A DNA stretch of 64,000 nucleotides from Idiomarina sp. (GTDB taxonomy: Bacteria > Pseudomonadota > Gammaproteobacteria > Enterobacterales > Alteromonadaceae), in contig JAIUMU010000002.1 in NCBI GenBank assembly GCA_022565355.1, forward strand, positions 434,001 through 498,000, given 5' to 3'. Shown piece after piece: positions 39,571-47,997 of the stretch (position 1 is its first letter; each line of letters opens with the position of its first letter). The notes under the pieces were generated by a model, which was not told the DNA's origin, made no database searches, and saw only the letters and a program-made list of their open reading frames with translations. A program made the translations under genes and the position numbers.

Positions 39571-40134
39571 ATGCAAGACACCATTAAAGCCTATTTCAGT
39601 GAAAGCATTCAAATTCAGGTTGCTGCAGCCGATACATTAGCCCCTTCAATTCAGCACGCCGCCAATTTAATGGTAGCCAGCTTGCTTGAAGGCCGCCGCA
39701 TCTTTAGTTGTGGCGATGGCAACAGTAGCTTTGTGGCGCAGCACTTCAGTGATCTCCTATTGCATGGCAGCCAGCTAGAGCGCCCGCCTTTCCCCGCAGT
39801 TACGTTAGGCGCAAACTCGATGCTGCCTAGTGAGCAGTGCAGCTTGGCTCGCCAACTCAGCGCTTTGGGTAGCTCCGGTGATTTGCTAGTAGCTTTTGTT
39901 AGCCAGCAACAATCCGAACGCGTGCACCAAGCGATGGAAGCGGCGCTTTCCCGCGAGATGACCATCATTGCCGTTACTGGCGATGAGGCGCAAGAAATTA
40001 CCGGTTTACTCGGCCCTACGGATGTTGAGGTACGCATTCCAAGTACCAATCCATCACGGATTGTTGAGCAGCAACTGTTTATCAGCCAGCTGCTCTGCGA
40101 TTTAATTGAACAAGAGATATTTCACGGGGGATAA
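39571..40134 (+). CDS. diaA: DiaA-type SIS-domain protein
   Basis: A 187-residue single SIS domain protein. By position after yraN it corresponds to DiaA, which binds DnaA and promotes its assembly at oriC in E. coli. The phosphosugar-binding loop is FSCGDGNSSFVAQHFSDLL near residue 48. The close paralogue GmhA (sedoheptulose-7-phosphate isomerase) is the main alternative; the synteny favours DiaA. It lies 2 bases after yraN and its stop abuts the next start. Confidence 0.9.
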   Translation: MQDTIKAYFSESIQIQVAAADTLAPSIQHAANLMVASLLEGRRIFSCGDGNSSFVAQHFSDLLLHGSQLERPPFPAVTLGANSMLPSEQCSLARQLSALGSSGDLLVAFVSQQQSERVHQAMEAALSREMTIIAVTGDEAQEITGLLGPTDVEVRIPSTNPSRIVEQQLFISQLLCDLIEQEIFHGG

Positions 40135-40710
40135 ATGGCTATGTTTCGCGGAATGGTATTAGCAATCGTATGCTGCGTACCCTTGTTACAAGGTTGCGCG
40201 GCGGTAGTGATTGGCGCAACCGTGGGTACTACCGCGGTGTTGTTAGATAGCCGCGATGTGAATCGACAAATTGATGATTCGGGAATTCGCTTAGAGCTTT
40301 CCACAAAATTACAACAGAACACTGCGTTTACTGACCAGCGCGTGAAGTTTGTGGCCTATAACGGCGATATTTTATTGTACGGGCAAGCGGAAAGTGAAAG
40401 TATCGCACGGCAAGCCGAGCAATATGCGCGCGAAACAGCTGGTGCCGTGAATGTATTTAACCAAATCCGCATTCGCGAGCGAACCAATTTCATTACCCGC
40501 AGTGATGATACGTGGATTACCACGCGGGTAAAAACGCTGCTGCTGCGCGAGCAACAATACGAAACATCTGGCATTAAAGTAATTACCGAGAATAACGAAG
40601 TGTTTTTGCTGGGTGTGGTAGATAGCGAGGCGGCAGACCGAGCGATTGAAATAGCGCGGCATGTTCGGGGCGTAGAGAAAGTAGTGAATGTGTTAACCAT
40701 TAGCCCATAA
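40135..40710 (+). CDS. dolP: DolP (YraP), BON-domain outer-membrane lipoprotein
   Basis: A 191-residue lipoprotein with lipobox LLQGC (Cys at residue 21) and two BON domains, about residues 45-115 and 120-190, the second ending GVEKVVNVLTI. In E. coli DolP binds anionic phospholipids at the division site and supports outer-membrane integrity and BAM function. It directly abuts diaA and ends the lpoA-yraN-diaA-dolP run. Confidence 0.93.
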   Translation: MAMFRGMVLAIVCCVPLLQGCAAVVIGATVGTTAVLLDSRDVNRQIDDSGIRLELSTKLQQNTAFTDQRVKFVAYNGDILLYGQAESESIARQAEQYARETAGAVNVFNQIRIRERTNFITRSDDTWITTRVKTLLLREQQYETSGIKVITENNEVFLLGVVDSEAADRAIEIARHVRGVEKVVNVLTISP

Positions 40711-40784
40711 ACTAAGCCTCATTTATCTTACCCGGCTGCTCACCCGCATCGCTTTAAGCGCTTTCCTCACAAAGCTTCACCCAT

Positions 40785-40819
40785 AAAAAAAGCGGATGTA
40801 ATCATCCGCTTTCTTTTTA
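40785..40819. terminator. Bidirectional terminator between dolP and sspB
   Basis: AAAGCGGATG and CATCCGCTTT form a 10-bp stem with a TAAT loop, with A7 on the left and CTTTTT on the right. It serves the convergent dolP and sspB transcripts. Confidence 0.9.
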
Positions 40820-40869
40820 GTTACTGTGTGAATATCGGGTTTAGTTGCAGCTCGTTTACTCGCTTCTTG

Positions 40870-41343
40870 TTACTTCACGATGCGCAAGCTTGGGCTCTTC
40901 TTCTTCTTCGAGGTTTTGCTAGTGCTATCATTACTATCATCTTGATCAGCATTTGCGTTATCGCTCGAATCAGTAGTTGCCAGCGCAATACCGCTCTCCC
41001 CTTGCTGCTCATCTTGTATTTCTAGTAGATAAGCTTCTTCCGGTTCGAAAATAGTACCTGCGCCATTCTCTTTTGCATAAATCGCCAGTAACGCACCCAT
41101 CGGAATCAGTACGCGCTGCTCTTTGCCTTGAAAGCGGGCAAAGAAACGAATTTCTTCGTTGCCCATTTGCAAGCCTTGTAAAGCACCTGGAGCGATGTTC
41201 AATACGATCTGACCATCTTGCACATACTGTTGTGGCACCTGAATATAGGGCCACTCCGCATCTACTACGATGTGCGGGGTTAATTCATTATCAATTAACC
41301 ACTCGTACAAGGCGCGTAAAATGTAGGGGCGTTTTGGTGTCAT
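40870..41343 (-). CDS. sspB: SspB, ClpXP specificity adaptor
   Basis: A 157-residue adaptor that delivers ssrA-tagged proteins to ClpXP. The N-terminal substrate-binding domain (residues 1-110, RPYILRALYEWLIDN to EPEEAYLLEI) is joined by a Ser/Asp/Lys-rich flexible linker to the C-terminal ClpX-binding peptide SPSLRIVK. It is downstream of sspA in the usual order, 40 bases apart. Confidence 0.96.
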   Translation of the reverse strand: MTPKRPYILRALYEWLIDNELTPHIVVDAEWPYIQVPQQYVQDGQIVLNIAPGALQGLQMGNEEIRFFARFQGKEQRVLIPMGALLAIYAKENGAGTIFEPEEAYLLEIQDEQQGESGIALATTDSSDNANADQDDSNDSTSKTSKKKKSPSLRIVK

Positions 41344-41383
41344 TAAATCTAAACTCTCAATTACACTTCATTATTAGTGATAT

Positions 41384-42019
41384 TTAGCTACGGCCGATTT
41401 CACGTTCTTCTTCGGTTAACGAATCACGGAACGATTCGCGATCGAAAACACGCAACATGTACGCTTTCACTTCTTTCGCACCGGCGCCGTTTAATTCGAT
41501 ACCGTATACAGGTAAACGCCATAACAACGGTGCCAAGTAGCAATCTACTAAGGTGAATTCTTCGCTCATGAAATACGGCATTTCAGAGAATACTGGAGCA
41601 AGCGCTAACAAGCTTTCCTTCAATTCTTGGCGAGCTGCATCGGCTTCTTTTTTGGTACCTTTCAAAACTGTATCCGCTAATGTGTACCAATCGCGCTCGA
41701 TGCGATACATCATTAAACGGCTGGTTCCGCGGGCTACTGGATATACCGGCATTAATGGCGGATGTGGAAAACGCTCATCAAGGTATTCCATAATGATCTG
41801 TGCTTTATAGAGCACTAGTTCACGATCTACCAACGTAGGAACGTTATCTGCATAGGGGTTCAACTGAAGCAAATCTTCCGGTTGATTGCCTTGATCTACA
41901 AAAGCGATCTCAACAGTTACACCTTTTTCAGCCAACACGATACGTGTTTGATGACTAAACAAATCATCACTACCCGAATACAGGGTCATTACTGAACGTT
42001 TATTGGCAGCCACAGCCAT
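41384..42019 (-). CDS. sspA: SspA, stringent starvation protein A
   Basis: A 211-residue glutathione-S-transferase-fold protein that binds RNA polymerase rather than acting as an enzyme; it supports stationary-phase and acid-stress transcription in enterics. The thioredoxin-like part (SVMTLYSGSDDLFSHQTRIV) and helical C-terminal part are complete. I start at ATG 42019, with GGAG six bases upstream; the four-codon-longer frame is not supported. It lies upstream of sspB. Confidence 0.95.
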   Translation of the reverse strand: MAVAANKRSVMTLYSGSDDLFSHQTRIVLAEKGVTVEIAFVDQGNQPEDLLQLNPYADNVPTLVDRELVLYKAQIIMEYLDERFPHPPLMPVYPVARGTSRLMMYRIERDWYTLADTVLKGTKKEADAARQELKESLLALAPVFSEMPYFMSEEFTLVDCYLAPLLWRLPVYGIELNGAGAKEVKAYMLRVFDRESFRDSLTEEEREIGRS

Positions 42020-42039
42020 ACAATTCTCCACTCTCTGAA

Positions 42040-42067
42040 AACAGCAAAGGGGGCGAATATCGCCCCC
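42040..42067 (-). terminator. Terminator-like hairpin between petC and sspA
   Basis: A perfect 8-bp stem with GGGGGCGA and TCGCCCCC (42049-42067, three-base loop). On the minus strand it is followed by TTTGCTGTTTTC. It should end the petABC transcript. It also lies only 30 bases before sspA, so any sspA promoter upstream of it would read through this hairpin. Confidence 0.75.
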
Positions 42068-42164
42068 GAAAATATTACTTAACTATCAGTATGTAACGCA
42101 ATACGTAACACGATGCTTTACGTTTAACACTCAATAACTAGTAATTATGTTTAAGTAAAATGAA

Positions 42165-42899
42165 TTACTTAACATCACGCCAGTATTCTTTCTTCAACAA
42201 GATGCTGAGAATTAATAATACTAACAAAAAGCCAATCACGAACATGCCCATACGTTGGCGCTCTAGAATCATTGGCTCGCCGGTGTACACTAAGAAGTTA
42301 GTAAGATCGAGCATAGCTTGATCGAACTCATCTTCACTTAATGAACCTGAGCCATCAGATTTGATGCCTACATACACTTCGCGCATTTCGCCATCTACCA
42401 TACGACGCTCGTACGTTTTCCGCGGTATACCTTGAAGCTCTTGTAAAACGTGCGGCATGCCCACGTTTTCAAATACTTCATTGTTTACGCCAAACGGACG
42501 ACTATCATCTTCGTAAAAGCTACGGAAGTAGGTGTACAACCAATCGGCACCGCGAACACGAGCAACCATGGTGAGGTCTGGCGGAGCCAAACCAAACCAC
42601 TCTGCCGATGCTTCACGATCGATAGCTGAGAACTTATGCGAACCCGGGGTACCGGTAAACTGTAAGAACTCTTCACCTAGATCAGCCGGAATACCCAAAT
42701 CATCGAACGTACGCGAATAGCGCTGATACTGCATGCTATGACAAGCCAAGCAGAAGTTCATGTAGATTTGCGCACCACGCTGTAACGAAGCCTTATCAGA
42801 TTGATCGATATCAGCTTTGTCTAGTGGGCCCGAGTATGGTGCCGCCATTACAGCGGCAGGTAACAAGAATGCCAGAGCTATTAGAAAACGCTTCATCAT
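42165..42899 (-). CDS. petC: Cytochrome c1 of the bc1 complex
   Basis: Membrane-anchored c-type cytochrome (244 residues) that passes electrons from the Rieske centre to soluble cytochrome c. Cleavable signal peptide (residues 1-19), heme-binding CLACH at 50-54, and a C-terminal membrane anchor (about 218-236, MFVIGFLLVLLILSILL). A Met axial ligand candidate lies in VGMPHVL. It overlaps petB by 4 bases and is the last gene of petA-petB-petC. Confidence 0.96.
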   Translation of the reverse strand: MMKRFLIALAFLLPAAVMAAPYSGPLDKADIDQSDKASLQRGAQIYMNFCLACHSMQYQRYSRTFDDLGIPADLGEEFLQFTGTPGSHKFSAIDREASAEWFGLAPPDLTMVARVRGADWLYTYFRSFYEDDSRPFGVNNEVFENVGMPHVLQELQGIPRKTYERRMVDGEMREVYVGIKSDGSGSLSEDEFDQAMLDLTNFLVYTGEPMILERQRMGMFVIGFLLVLLILSILLKKEYWRDVK

Positions 42900-44155
42900 T
42901 TCAGTAACCTCTCTGGTAATGGCTTGATCTTCTCATTCTTACTGTACAAGAAGAGGAAGATGAAGAAACCGAAATATAACACCGTACAAATACGTGCCAT
43001 TAAGGTGTACAAATCAGTTGCTGGCATCGCACCTAGGTAACCTAGAATTACGAATGAAATAGCAAACTGCGTTAAGTTCACTTTATGCAAGGTGCTGCGG
43101 TAACGGATAGAACGCGCTTTCGAGCGATCGAGCCATGGTAGCAATGCAAGCATTACGATAGCACCACCCATTGCAACTACACCTAACAACTTATCTGGAA
43201 CCGCACGTAAAATTGCGTAGAACGGCGTGAAATACCAAACCGGTGCAATGTGCTCTGGTGTGCGCATTGGATCTGCCGCTTCAAAGTTTGGTGGCTCAAG
43301 GAAGAAGCCGCCCATTGTTGGTGCGTAGAAAATTACCAATGAACACAAGATTAAGAATACCACCAAGCCCACAATGTCTTTCACCGTGTAATACGGGTGG
43401 AACGGTATCGCATCAACGATATCGTACTTATCAGTGTAGCGTGGGTGGAATTTAAACTGTGCTTGATCTTCTGGCTTCACAGTACCTTTTGGCTTCTTGT
43501 TATCAACACCTTCAGGGTTGTTAGAGCCAACTTCGTGTAACGCGATTAAGTGTAAGAACACCAAAATCACAATTACCAACGGTAGGGCAATTACGTGTAA
43601 AGCAAAGAAGCGATTCAAGGTTGCGCCAGAAATTACATAATCACCACGAATCCAAGTGGTGAGTTCATCACCTACCACCGGTATCGCGCTGAAGAGTGAA
43701 ATAATTACCTGTGCACCCCAATATGACATTTGGCCCCAAGGTAACAAGTACCCCATAAAGGCTTCAGCCATAAGCACTAAGAAAATCAACATACCGAAAA
43801 TCCACAGCAATTCACGTGGCTTCTGATACGAGCCATACATCATGCCGCGGAACATATGCAGATAAATTACCACGAAAAATGCCGAGGCACCGGTGGAGTG
43901 CATATAACGTAATAACCAACCATATTCTACATCACGCATGATGTATTCAATTGAGGCAAACGCACCTTCCGCACTTGGGTTGTAGTTCATTGTTAACCAA
44001 ATACCAGTAACAATTTGGTTAACCAATACAACGATGGCTAAAGAGCCCATCAAGTACCAAAAGTTGAAGTTCTTTGGTGCCGGGTATTCCGTTACGTGCA
44101 ACTTCATCGTGTTGCTAAACGGGATACGCTTATCAATCCAGTTCATGAAGGACAT
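42896..44155 (-). CDS. petB: Cytochrome b of the bc1 complex
   Basis: Eight-helix core subunit (419 residues) carrying both b hemes and the two quinone sites. His ligand pairs are in RYMHSTGASAFF and YLHMFRG of helices B and in FALHVIALP and VFLHLIALHE of helix D. The Qo motif usually written PEWY reads PVWY at residues 305-308. The gene shares one base with the petA stop and overlaps petC by 4 bases. Confidence 0.97.
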   Translation of the reverse strand: MSFMNWIDKRIPFSNTMKLHVTEYPAPKNFNFWYLMGSLAIVVLVNQIVTGIWLTMNYNPSAEGAFASIEYIMRDVEYGWLLRYMHSTGASAFFVVIYLHMFRGMMYGSYQKPRELLWIFGMLIFLVLMAEAFMGYLLPWGQMSYWGAQVIISLFSAIPVVGDELTTWIRGDYVISGATLNRFFALHVIALPLVIVILVFLHLIALHEVGSNNPEGVDNKKPKGTVKPEDQAQFKFHPRYTDKYDIVDAIPFHPYYTVKDIVGLVVFLILCSLVIFYAPTMGGFFLEPPNFEAADPMRTPEHIAPVWYFTPFYAILRAVPDKLLGVVAMGGAIVMLALLPWLDRSKARSIRYRSTLHKVNLTQFAISFVILGYLGAMPATDLYTLMARICTVLYFGFFIFLFLYSKNEKIKPLPERLLK

Positions 44156-44742
44156 TAGGCTGCTCCCTCTTCTTCACCAATTAAGATTGTTGCATCATCA
44201 ACAAAATAGTGAGGTGGAATCACCAGGTTGGTAGGTGCCGGAACACCTGAGAAAACCCGACCAGCAATATCAAAACGTGAACCATGGCATGGGCAGAAGA
44301 AACCTGAATCTACTCCTTCCATATCTACGAAATCACGTTGAATAAATTGTGGTGAACAACCTAAATGGGTACAAATACCTACCGCAACAAACCACTCAGG
44401 GTCGATTGAACGATGTTGGTTCTTTGCATACTCGGGTTGCTGTGGTTCGTTTGATTCAGGGTCACGTAGGTTGCCTTCCACTAATGGTAGGCTATCTAAC
44501 ATGGCTTGAGTACGACGAATAACCCACACTGGGCTACCGCGCCACTCGGCACGAACTAATTGACCCGGGTCAATCTTATCAATCTTCATTTCCACCGCAG
44601 CACCCGCTATACGGGCTTTAGCGCTCGGGTTCCATGAAGCAATGAAAGGCACGGCTGCACCAACAGCTCCTACTCCACCCACTACCGCAGTAGCGACGGT
44701 TAGGAACCGACGGCGACCTTTATCTACAGGCGCATTGCTCAT
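44155..44742 (-). CDS. petA: Rieske iron-sulfur protein of the bc1 complex
   Basis: A 195-residue protein with a twin-arginine-type N-terminus ([17 protein letters not shown]) that also serves as membrane anchor, and a C-terminal Rieske domain. The 2Fe-2S ligands are in CTHLGCSP and [12 protein letters not shown] start at ATG 44742, directly after GGAGAGAGATGG. The open frame reaches back to 44925 but that extension covers the promoter and lacks support. First gene of the bc1 operon. Confidence 0.96.
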   Translation of the reverse strand: MSNAPVDKGRRRFLTVATAVVGGVGAVGAAVPFIASWNPSAKARIAGAAVEMKIDKIDPGQLVRAEWRGSPVWVIRRTQAMLDSLPLVEGNLRDPESNEPQQPEYAKNQHRSIDPEWFVAVGICTHLGCSPQFIQRDFVDMEGVDSGFFCPCHGSRFDIAGRVFSGVPAPTNLVIPPHYFVDDATILIGEEEGAA

Positions 44743-44822
44743 CCATCTCTCTCCAGTTTGGACGCTGTGCGATATTTCGCAGCTAATTTTACTCAATGCT
44801 CGCACGAAAAAAAATCTACATA

Positions 44823-44851
44823 ATGATAAAGAAAAGCCACTCTCTTTACAA
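44823..44851 (-). promoter_or_regulatory. Promoter of the petABC operon
   Basis: Minus-strand TTGTAA (44851-44846), a 17-base spacer and TATCAT (44828-44823). The predicted start is about 75 bases before petA. The rest of the 329-base gap between petA and rpsI holds only the rpsI terminator and no gene that I can support. Confidence 0.65.
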
Positions 44852-44997
44852 GGTGAATCAGCAATCAAATCAAGGTGAAATGAGGGGCTATTCAGCATAT
44901 AACCAGTATCGGGTAACTCTTTCACAGCTTTACTTCTATAAGGGTTACGAGAAATGCCTAGATTGAGTTCATTGGGGGCAGTACTGAACTACAGATA

Positions 44998-45031
44998 TAA
45001 AAAAGCCCGGCGTGAGCCAGGCTTTCTTTTG
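44998..45031 (-). terminator. Rho-independent terminator after rpsI
   Basis: On the minus strand AAAGCCTGGC and GCCGGGCTTT form a stem with one mismatch and a four-base loop, followed by TTTTTTATATC. It ends the rplM-rpsI transcript. Confidence 0.88.
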
Positions 45032-45071
45032 TCTTGCAAATGGTCTTGCAAAAGGTCGGTAATTTTCCAGC

Positions 45072-45464
45072 TTAACGCTTAGAGAATTGTGGACGCTTAC
45101 GTGCTTTGTGTAGACCAACTTTCTTACGCTCAACTTTACGCGCATCACGAGTAACATAACCCGCTTTACGTAATTCGCCGCGTAATGCTTCATCGTACTG
45201 CATAAGTGCACGAGTAATACCGTGACGAATTGCACCCGCTTGACCAGTAGTACCACCGCCAGTAACGGTAACGTAAAGGTCGAACTTCTCAGTAACTTCA
45301 AGAAGCTCTAACGGCTGACGCACTACCATGCGTGCAGTTTCACGACCGAAGTATTCTTCGAGCGTACGATTGTTAATTTTAATGTCACCGCCGCCAGCAC
45401 GCATAAATACGCGAGCTGTAGAGCTTTTGCGACGACCTGTACCGTAGTATTGATTATCTGCCAT
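45072..45464 (-). CDS. rpsI: 30S ribosomal protein S9
   Basis: A 130-residue uS9 protein. The N-terminal [15 protein letters not shown], the central [15 protein letters not shown] and the basic C-terminal tail [11 protein letters not shown], which contacts P-site tRNA, are all present. It starts 16 bases after rplM and ends in a strong terminator. Confidence 0.99.
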   Translation of the reverse strand: MADNQYYGTGRRKSSTARVFMRAGGGDIKINNRTLEEYFGRETARMVVRQPLELLEVTEKFDLYVTVTGGGTTGQAGAIRHGITRALMQYDEALRGELRKAGYVTRDARKVERKKVGLHKARKRPQFSKR

Positions 45465-45480
45465 CTGTATATGCTCCGTA

Positions 45481-45909
45481 TTAAATCTCTAAAGTTTTAG
45501 GCTGCTGAGCTACATGTGCATGCTCAGGACCCGCAAACACTTTAAGCTTACGGAACATGGCACGACCCAAAGGACCACGCGGCAGCATGCCTTTTACGGC
45601 TGCTTCGATGATCATTTCTGGCTTCTTCGCCTGTAGCTTTTCAAAGCTGATAGACTTCAAACCACCTGGATAACCACTGTGCGAGTGATAGATCTTGTTT
45701 TTTGCTTTATTACCAGTAACGGTAATTTTTTCAGCATTAACAACAACGATGTAATCGCCAGTATCCACGTGTGGAGTATATTCAGGCTTATGCTTGCCAC
45801 GCAAACGAGTTGCGATCTCAGTGGCCAAACGACCAAGAGTTTTACCGTCTGCATCAACTACGAACCAGTCGCGCTTTACAGTTTCTGCTTTTGCTACAAA
45901 TGTTTTCAT
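45481..45909 (-). CDS. rplM: 50S ribosomal protein L13
   Basis: A 142-residue uL13 protein, one of the early-assembling large-subunit proteins. Conserved segments include [30 protein letters not shown] and [19 protein letters not shown]. The ATG 45909 has no clear Shine-Dalgarno of its own; a six-codon frame ends three bases upstream. In E. coli L13 regulates this operon through the mRNA leader. Confidence 0.98.
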   Translation of the reverse strand: MKTFVAKAETVKRDWFVVDADGKTLGRLATEIATRLRGKHKPEYTPHVDTGDYIVVVNAEKITVTGNKAKNKIYHSHSGYPGGLKSISFEKLQAKKPEMIIEAAVKGMLPRGPLGRAMFRKLKVFAGPEHAHVAQQPKTLEI

Positions 45910-46018
45910 GAGTTATCTATTACCCAAATTCATGAGTTTACCTGGGGCCTTCCGGGCTTCCCCGCGAAATGCCAATTATGTTTCACCCCGCTTTGAACCG
46001 GGGGAGGTAACGTGGGCG
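45910..46018 (-). promoter_or_regulatory. rplM-rpsI mRNA leader, possibly L13-regulated
   Basis: The predicted transcript has about 109 untranslated bases with two GC-rich hairpins: CCCCG/CGGGG arms at 45986-46003 and GGGG/CCCC arms at 45944-45963. A six-codon frame (MNLGNR, 45933-45913) starts behind CCAGG and ends three bases before the rplM ATG. Feedback by L13 is known in E. coli; that this leader is its target is inference. Confidence 0.45.
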
Positions 46019-46024
46019 GCGGGT

Positions 46025-46053
46025 ATTATATACACGCAGCACTTTAAACGCAA
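46025..46053 (-). promoter_or_regulatory. Promoter of rplM-rpsI
   Basis: Minus-strand TTGCGT (46053-46048), a 17-base spacer and a perfect TATAAT (46030-46025). The same -35 sequence is used by rnpB in this window. Confidence 0.8.
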
Positions 46054-46079
46054 CGAAGATCCGTACGATCTGAAAGAAA

Positions 46080-47210
46080 TTACGGTAGATGCTCGAAACC
46101 TAAATATTCATGCGATTGCATTTCTTGTAATCGGCTCAAACAACGGCGAAATTCAAAGGTTAATGTGCCGCCGCTGTACAAATCAGGTAACGGCACAGCT
46201 GCAGATATAATGAGTTTCACGCGGTGTTCATAAAATTCATCTACTAAGGCAATAAAGCGCCTTGCTGCATCATCATTTTCTCGCCCAAGCTGCGGCACGT
46301 TACTAATAAGCACCGCATGGTACAAACGTGCTAGCTCAATATAATCATTTTGGCTGCGAGGCCCTTCGCAAAGTACTTTGAAATCAAAAAAGGCGACATC
46401 ATCGGTTTCGCATCGCACCATAAGCTGCCGATTATTGATCTCGATAGTTTCATCACAGCGATGGGCTTGGTGATCTGGCGCTAGCTGATAAAAGTACTTC
46501 AACAGATTCTTATCGGCTTGCGGATCTAACGGCGAATGGTAGATTTCTGCTTGGGTGAGTGTGCGTAACCGGTAATCAATACCGCCATCCACATTCACAA
46601 TTTCGCAATGCTGCTTGATTAAATCGATAGCAGGCAAGAAACGAGCACGCTGCAAACCATTCTTGTATAAATCTTCCGGCACAATATTCGAGGTTGCTAC
46701 TAACACCACGCCTTCTTTAAATAAGGCATCGAGTAAGGTGGCCAAGATCATGGCATCGGTAATATCTTGTACATAGAATTCATCGAAGCAAATAACCCGC
46801 GCTTCACGAGCAAACTGCTTGGCAATCAAGGGGAGTGGATCGGCCTTACCTTTCAACTCGCCAAGTTCGTGATGCACTCGATGCATAAAACGATGGAAAT
46901 GCACCCGCCATTTCTGCTCAAATGGCAGCGCATTATAGAAAGTATCTACGAGATACGTTTTACCGCGGCCCACGCCACCCCAAAAATACAAACCCGTTAC
47001 ACTCGGCTTGGTTTGTTTACCCAGTATCTTTTTGGAAATCTTTTTGATTCCACGCGCGGGTTTAACGGCGAGTAAATCATCATATAGCCGCTGTAAGTGA
47101 CGAACGGCCTCTTCTTGCGCAGGATCATGATGAAAATCATCACGTTCCAAATCGCGTTGGTAAGCTAACCAAGGAGTATTTACATTTTCCGACACAAATT
47201 TGCCTGACAT
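46080..47210 (-). CDS. zapE: ZapE, AAA+-type division ATPase
   Basis: A 376-residue ATPase of the AFG1/ZapE family; in E. coli (375 residues) it joins the constricting Z ring and affects FtsZ polymers. Walker A is FWGGVGRGKTYLVDTFYN near residue 80, Walker B VICFDEFYVQDITDA near residue 145, and VLVATSNIVPEDLYKNGLQR is a further family motif. I start at ATG 47210; the frame is open to 47285 but the added sequence is not conserved in feel. It is divergent from zapG, as in enterics. Confidence 0.95.
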   Translation of the reverse strand: MSGKFVSENVNTPWLAYQRDLERDDFHHDPAQEEAVRHLQRLYDDLLAVKPARGIKKISKKILGKQTKPSVTGLYFWGGVGRGKTYLVDTFYNALPFEQKWRVHFHRFMHRVHHELGELKGKADPLPLIAKQFAREARVICFDEFYVQDITDAMILATLLDALFKEGVVLVATSNIVPEDLYKNGLQRARFLPAIDLIKQHCEIVNVDGGIDYRLRTLTQAEIYHSPLDPQADKNLLKYFYQLAPDHQAHRCDETIEINNRQLMVRCETDDVAFFDFKVLCEGPRSQNDYIELARLYHAVLISNVPQLGRENDDAARRFIALVDEFYEHRVKLIISAAVPLPDLYSGGTLTFEFRRCLSRLQEMQSHEYLGFEHLP

Positions 47211-47344
47211 CTGACGACTGTTTGAATAATTACATGATACCATTAACTCAGCATCAGGATCACACTTGAATATGCAGCAAAGCACAAGCTAAGCTGCTAG
47301 AAATAAACTAAGCTGTGCTCTATTACCATTAAGAGGAACTTATT

Positions 47345-47788
47345 ATGGATTGGCTGGTTGGAGTTTTATTATTAATTGCCGGTACTGTTATTGGCTTTTT
47401 CGCGGCACGCCATTATCTGGCGAAGTACAGTGATGCTGCAGAGCTACAAGCTCAAATTGAGAGCTCGCAAGAGCAGTTTTCAGCCTACCGTAAAGATGTG
47501 GTGGAACAACTTTCTACTGCACGTCAGTTAGCCTCTGAAGTAACAGATATCCAGCATCGCTTGAATCTGTTCCTGCAAGATAGCCAACAATTACTTGAGC
47601 AAGAGAAAGATTGGCAGCAAACATTGCCGTTCTTTTCCGAAGATACGATTCGCTCGATTCGGCAAGCGAACATTCTGAATAAAGATCGCCGCAGTGAAAA
47701 TGATACTGCAGAACTGCCTCCTCGAGATTACTCAGAGCCAGGCAGCGGCTTGTTTACGCCAGTACCTAAGGCTATGAAAGAAGATTAA
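47345..47788 (+). CDS. zapG: ZapG (YhcB), membrane coiled-coil envelope protein
   Basis: A 147-residue protein of the YhcB/DUF1043 family with one N-terminal membrane segment (residues 3-21, WLVGVLLLIAGTVIGFFAA) and a cytoplasmic coiled coil (about 30-95). In enteric bacteria it links cell division, elongation and envelope synthesis. The C-terminal third is polar and probably disordered. It is upstream of degQ and degS but separated by a strong terminator. Confidence 0.93.
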   Translation: MDWLVGVLLLIAGTVIGFFAARHYLAKYSDAAELQAQIESSQEQFSAYRKDVVEQLSTARQLASEVTDIQHRLNLFLQDSQQLLEQEKDWQQTLPFFSEDTIRSIRQANILNKDRRSENDTAELPPRDYSEPGSGLFTPVPKAMKED

Positions 47789-47810
47789 TCGCCAACAAAA
47801 ATTTTAGAGA

Positions 47811-47838
47811 AAGGAGCCGCACGGCTCCTTTTTTTTTG
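47811..47838 (+). terminator. Rho-independent terminator after zapG
   Basis: AAGGAGCC pairs with GGCTCCTT around a GCAC loop and runs directly into a T9 tract. Confidence 0.93.
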
Positions 47839-47867
47839 CGCATTTTTCGCTTGAAAAATCATTGTGC

Positions 47868-47896
47868 AGAACTTATTTGCAAAAATTATGGTCTTT
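47868..47896 (+). promoter_or_regulatory. Possible sigma-E-type promoter of degQ
   Basis: AGAACTT and GTCTTT, 16 bases apart, resemble the extracytoplasmic-stress consensus (GGAACTT and GTCTGA). Together they lie about 100 bases before degQ. Two mismatches in the less constrained positions keep this tentative. Confidence 0.4.
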
Positions 47897-47997
47897 GTAG
47901 TGAATAACATCAGTAACTAATACTGCAGTTGCGCACATTGAATACCGCGCAGTGCTTTTTTAATCGTTAACTTTGGTAATCAATCGGAGAATCATTA

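Noticed and set aside
44743-44925. A 61-codon N-terminal extension of the Rieske protein
   Set aside because: The extension covers the predicted promoter and 5' leader. The ATG at 44742 has a good ribosome site and gives the normal twin-arginine-type N-terminus.
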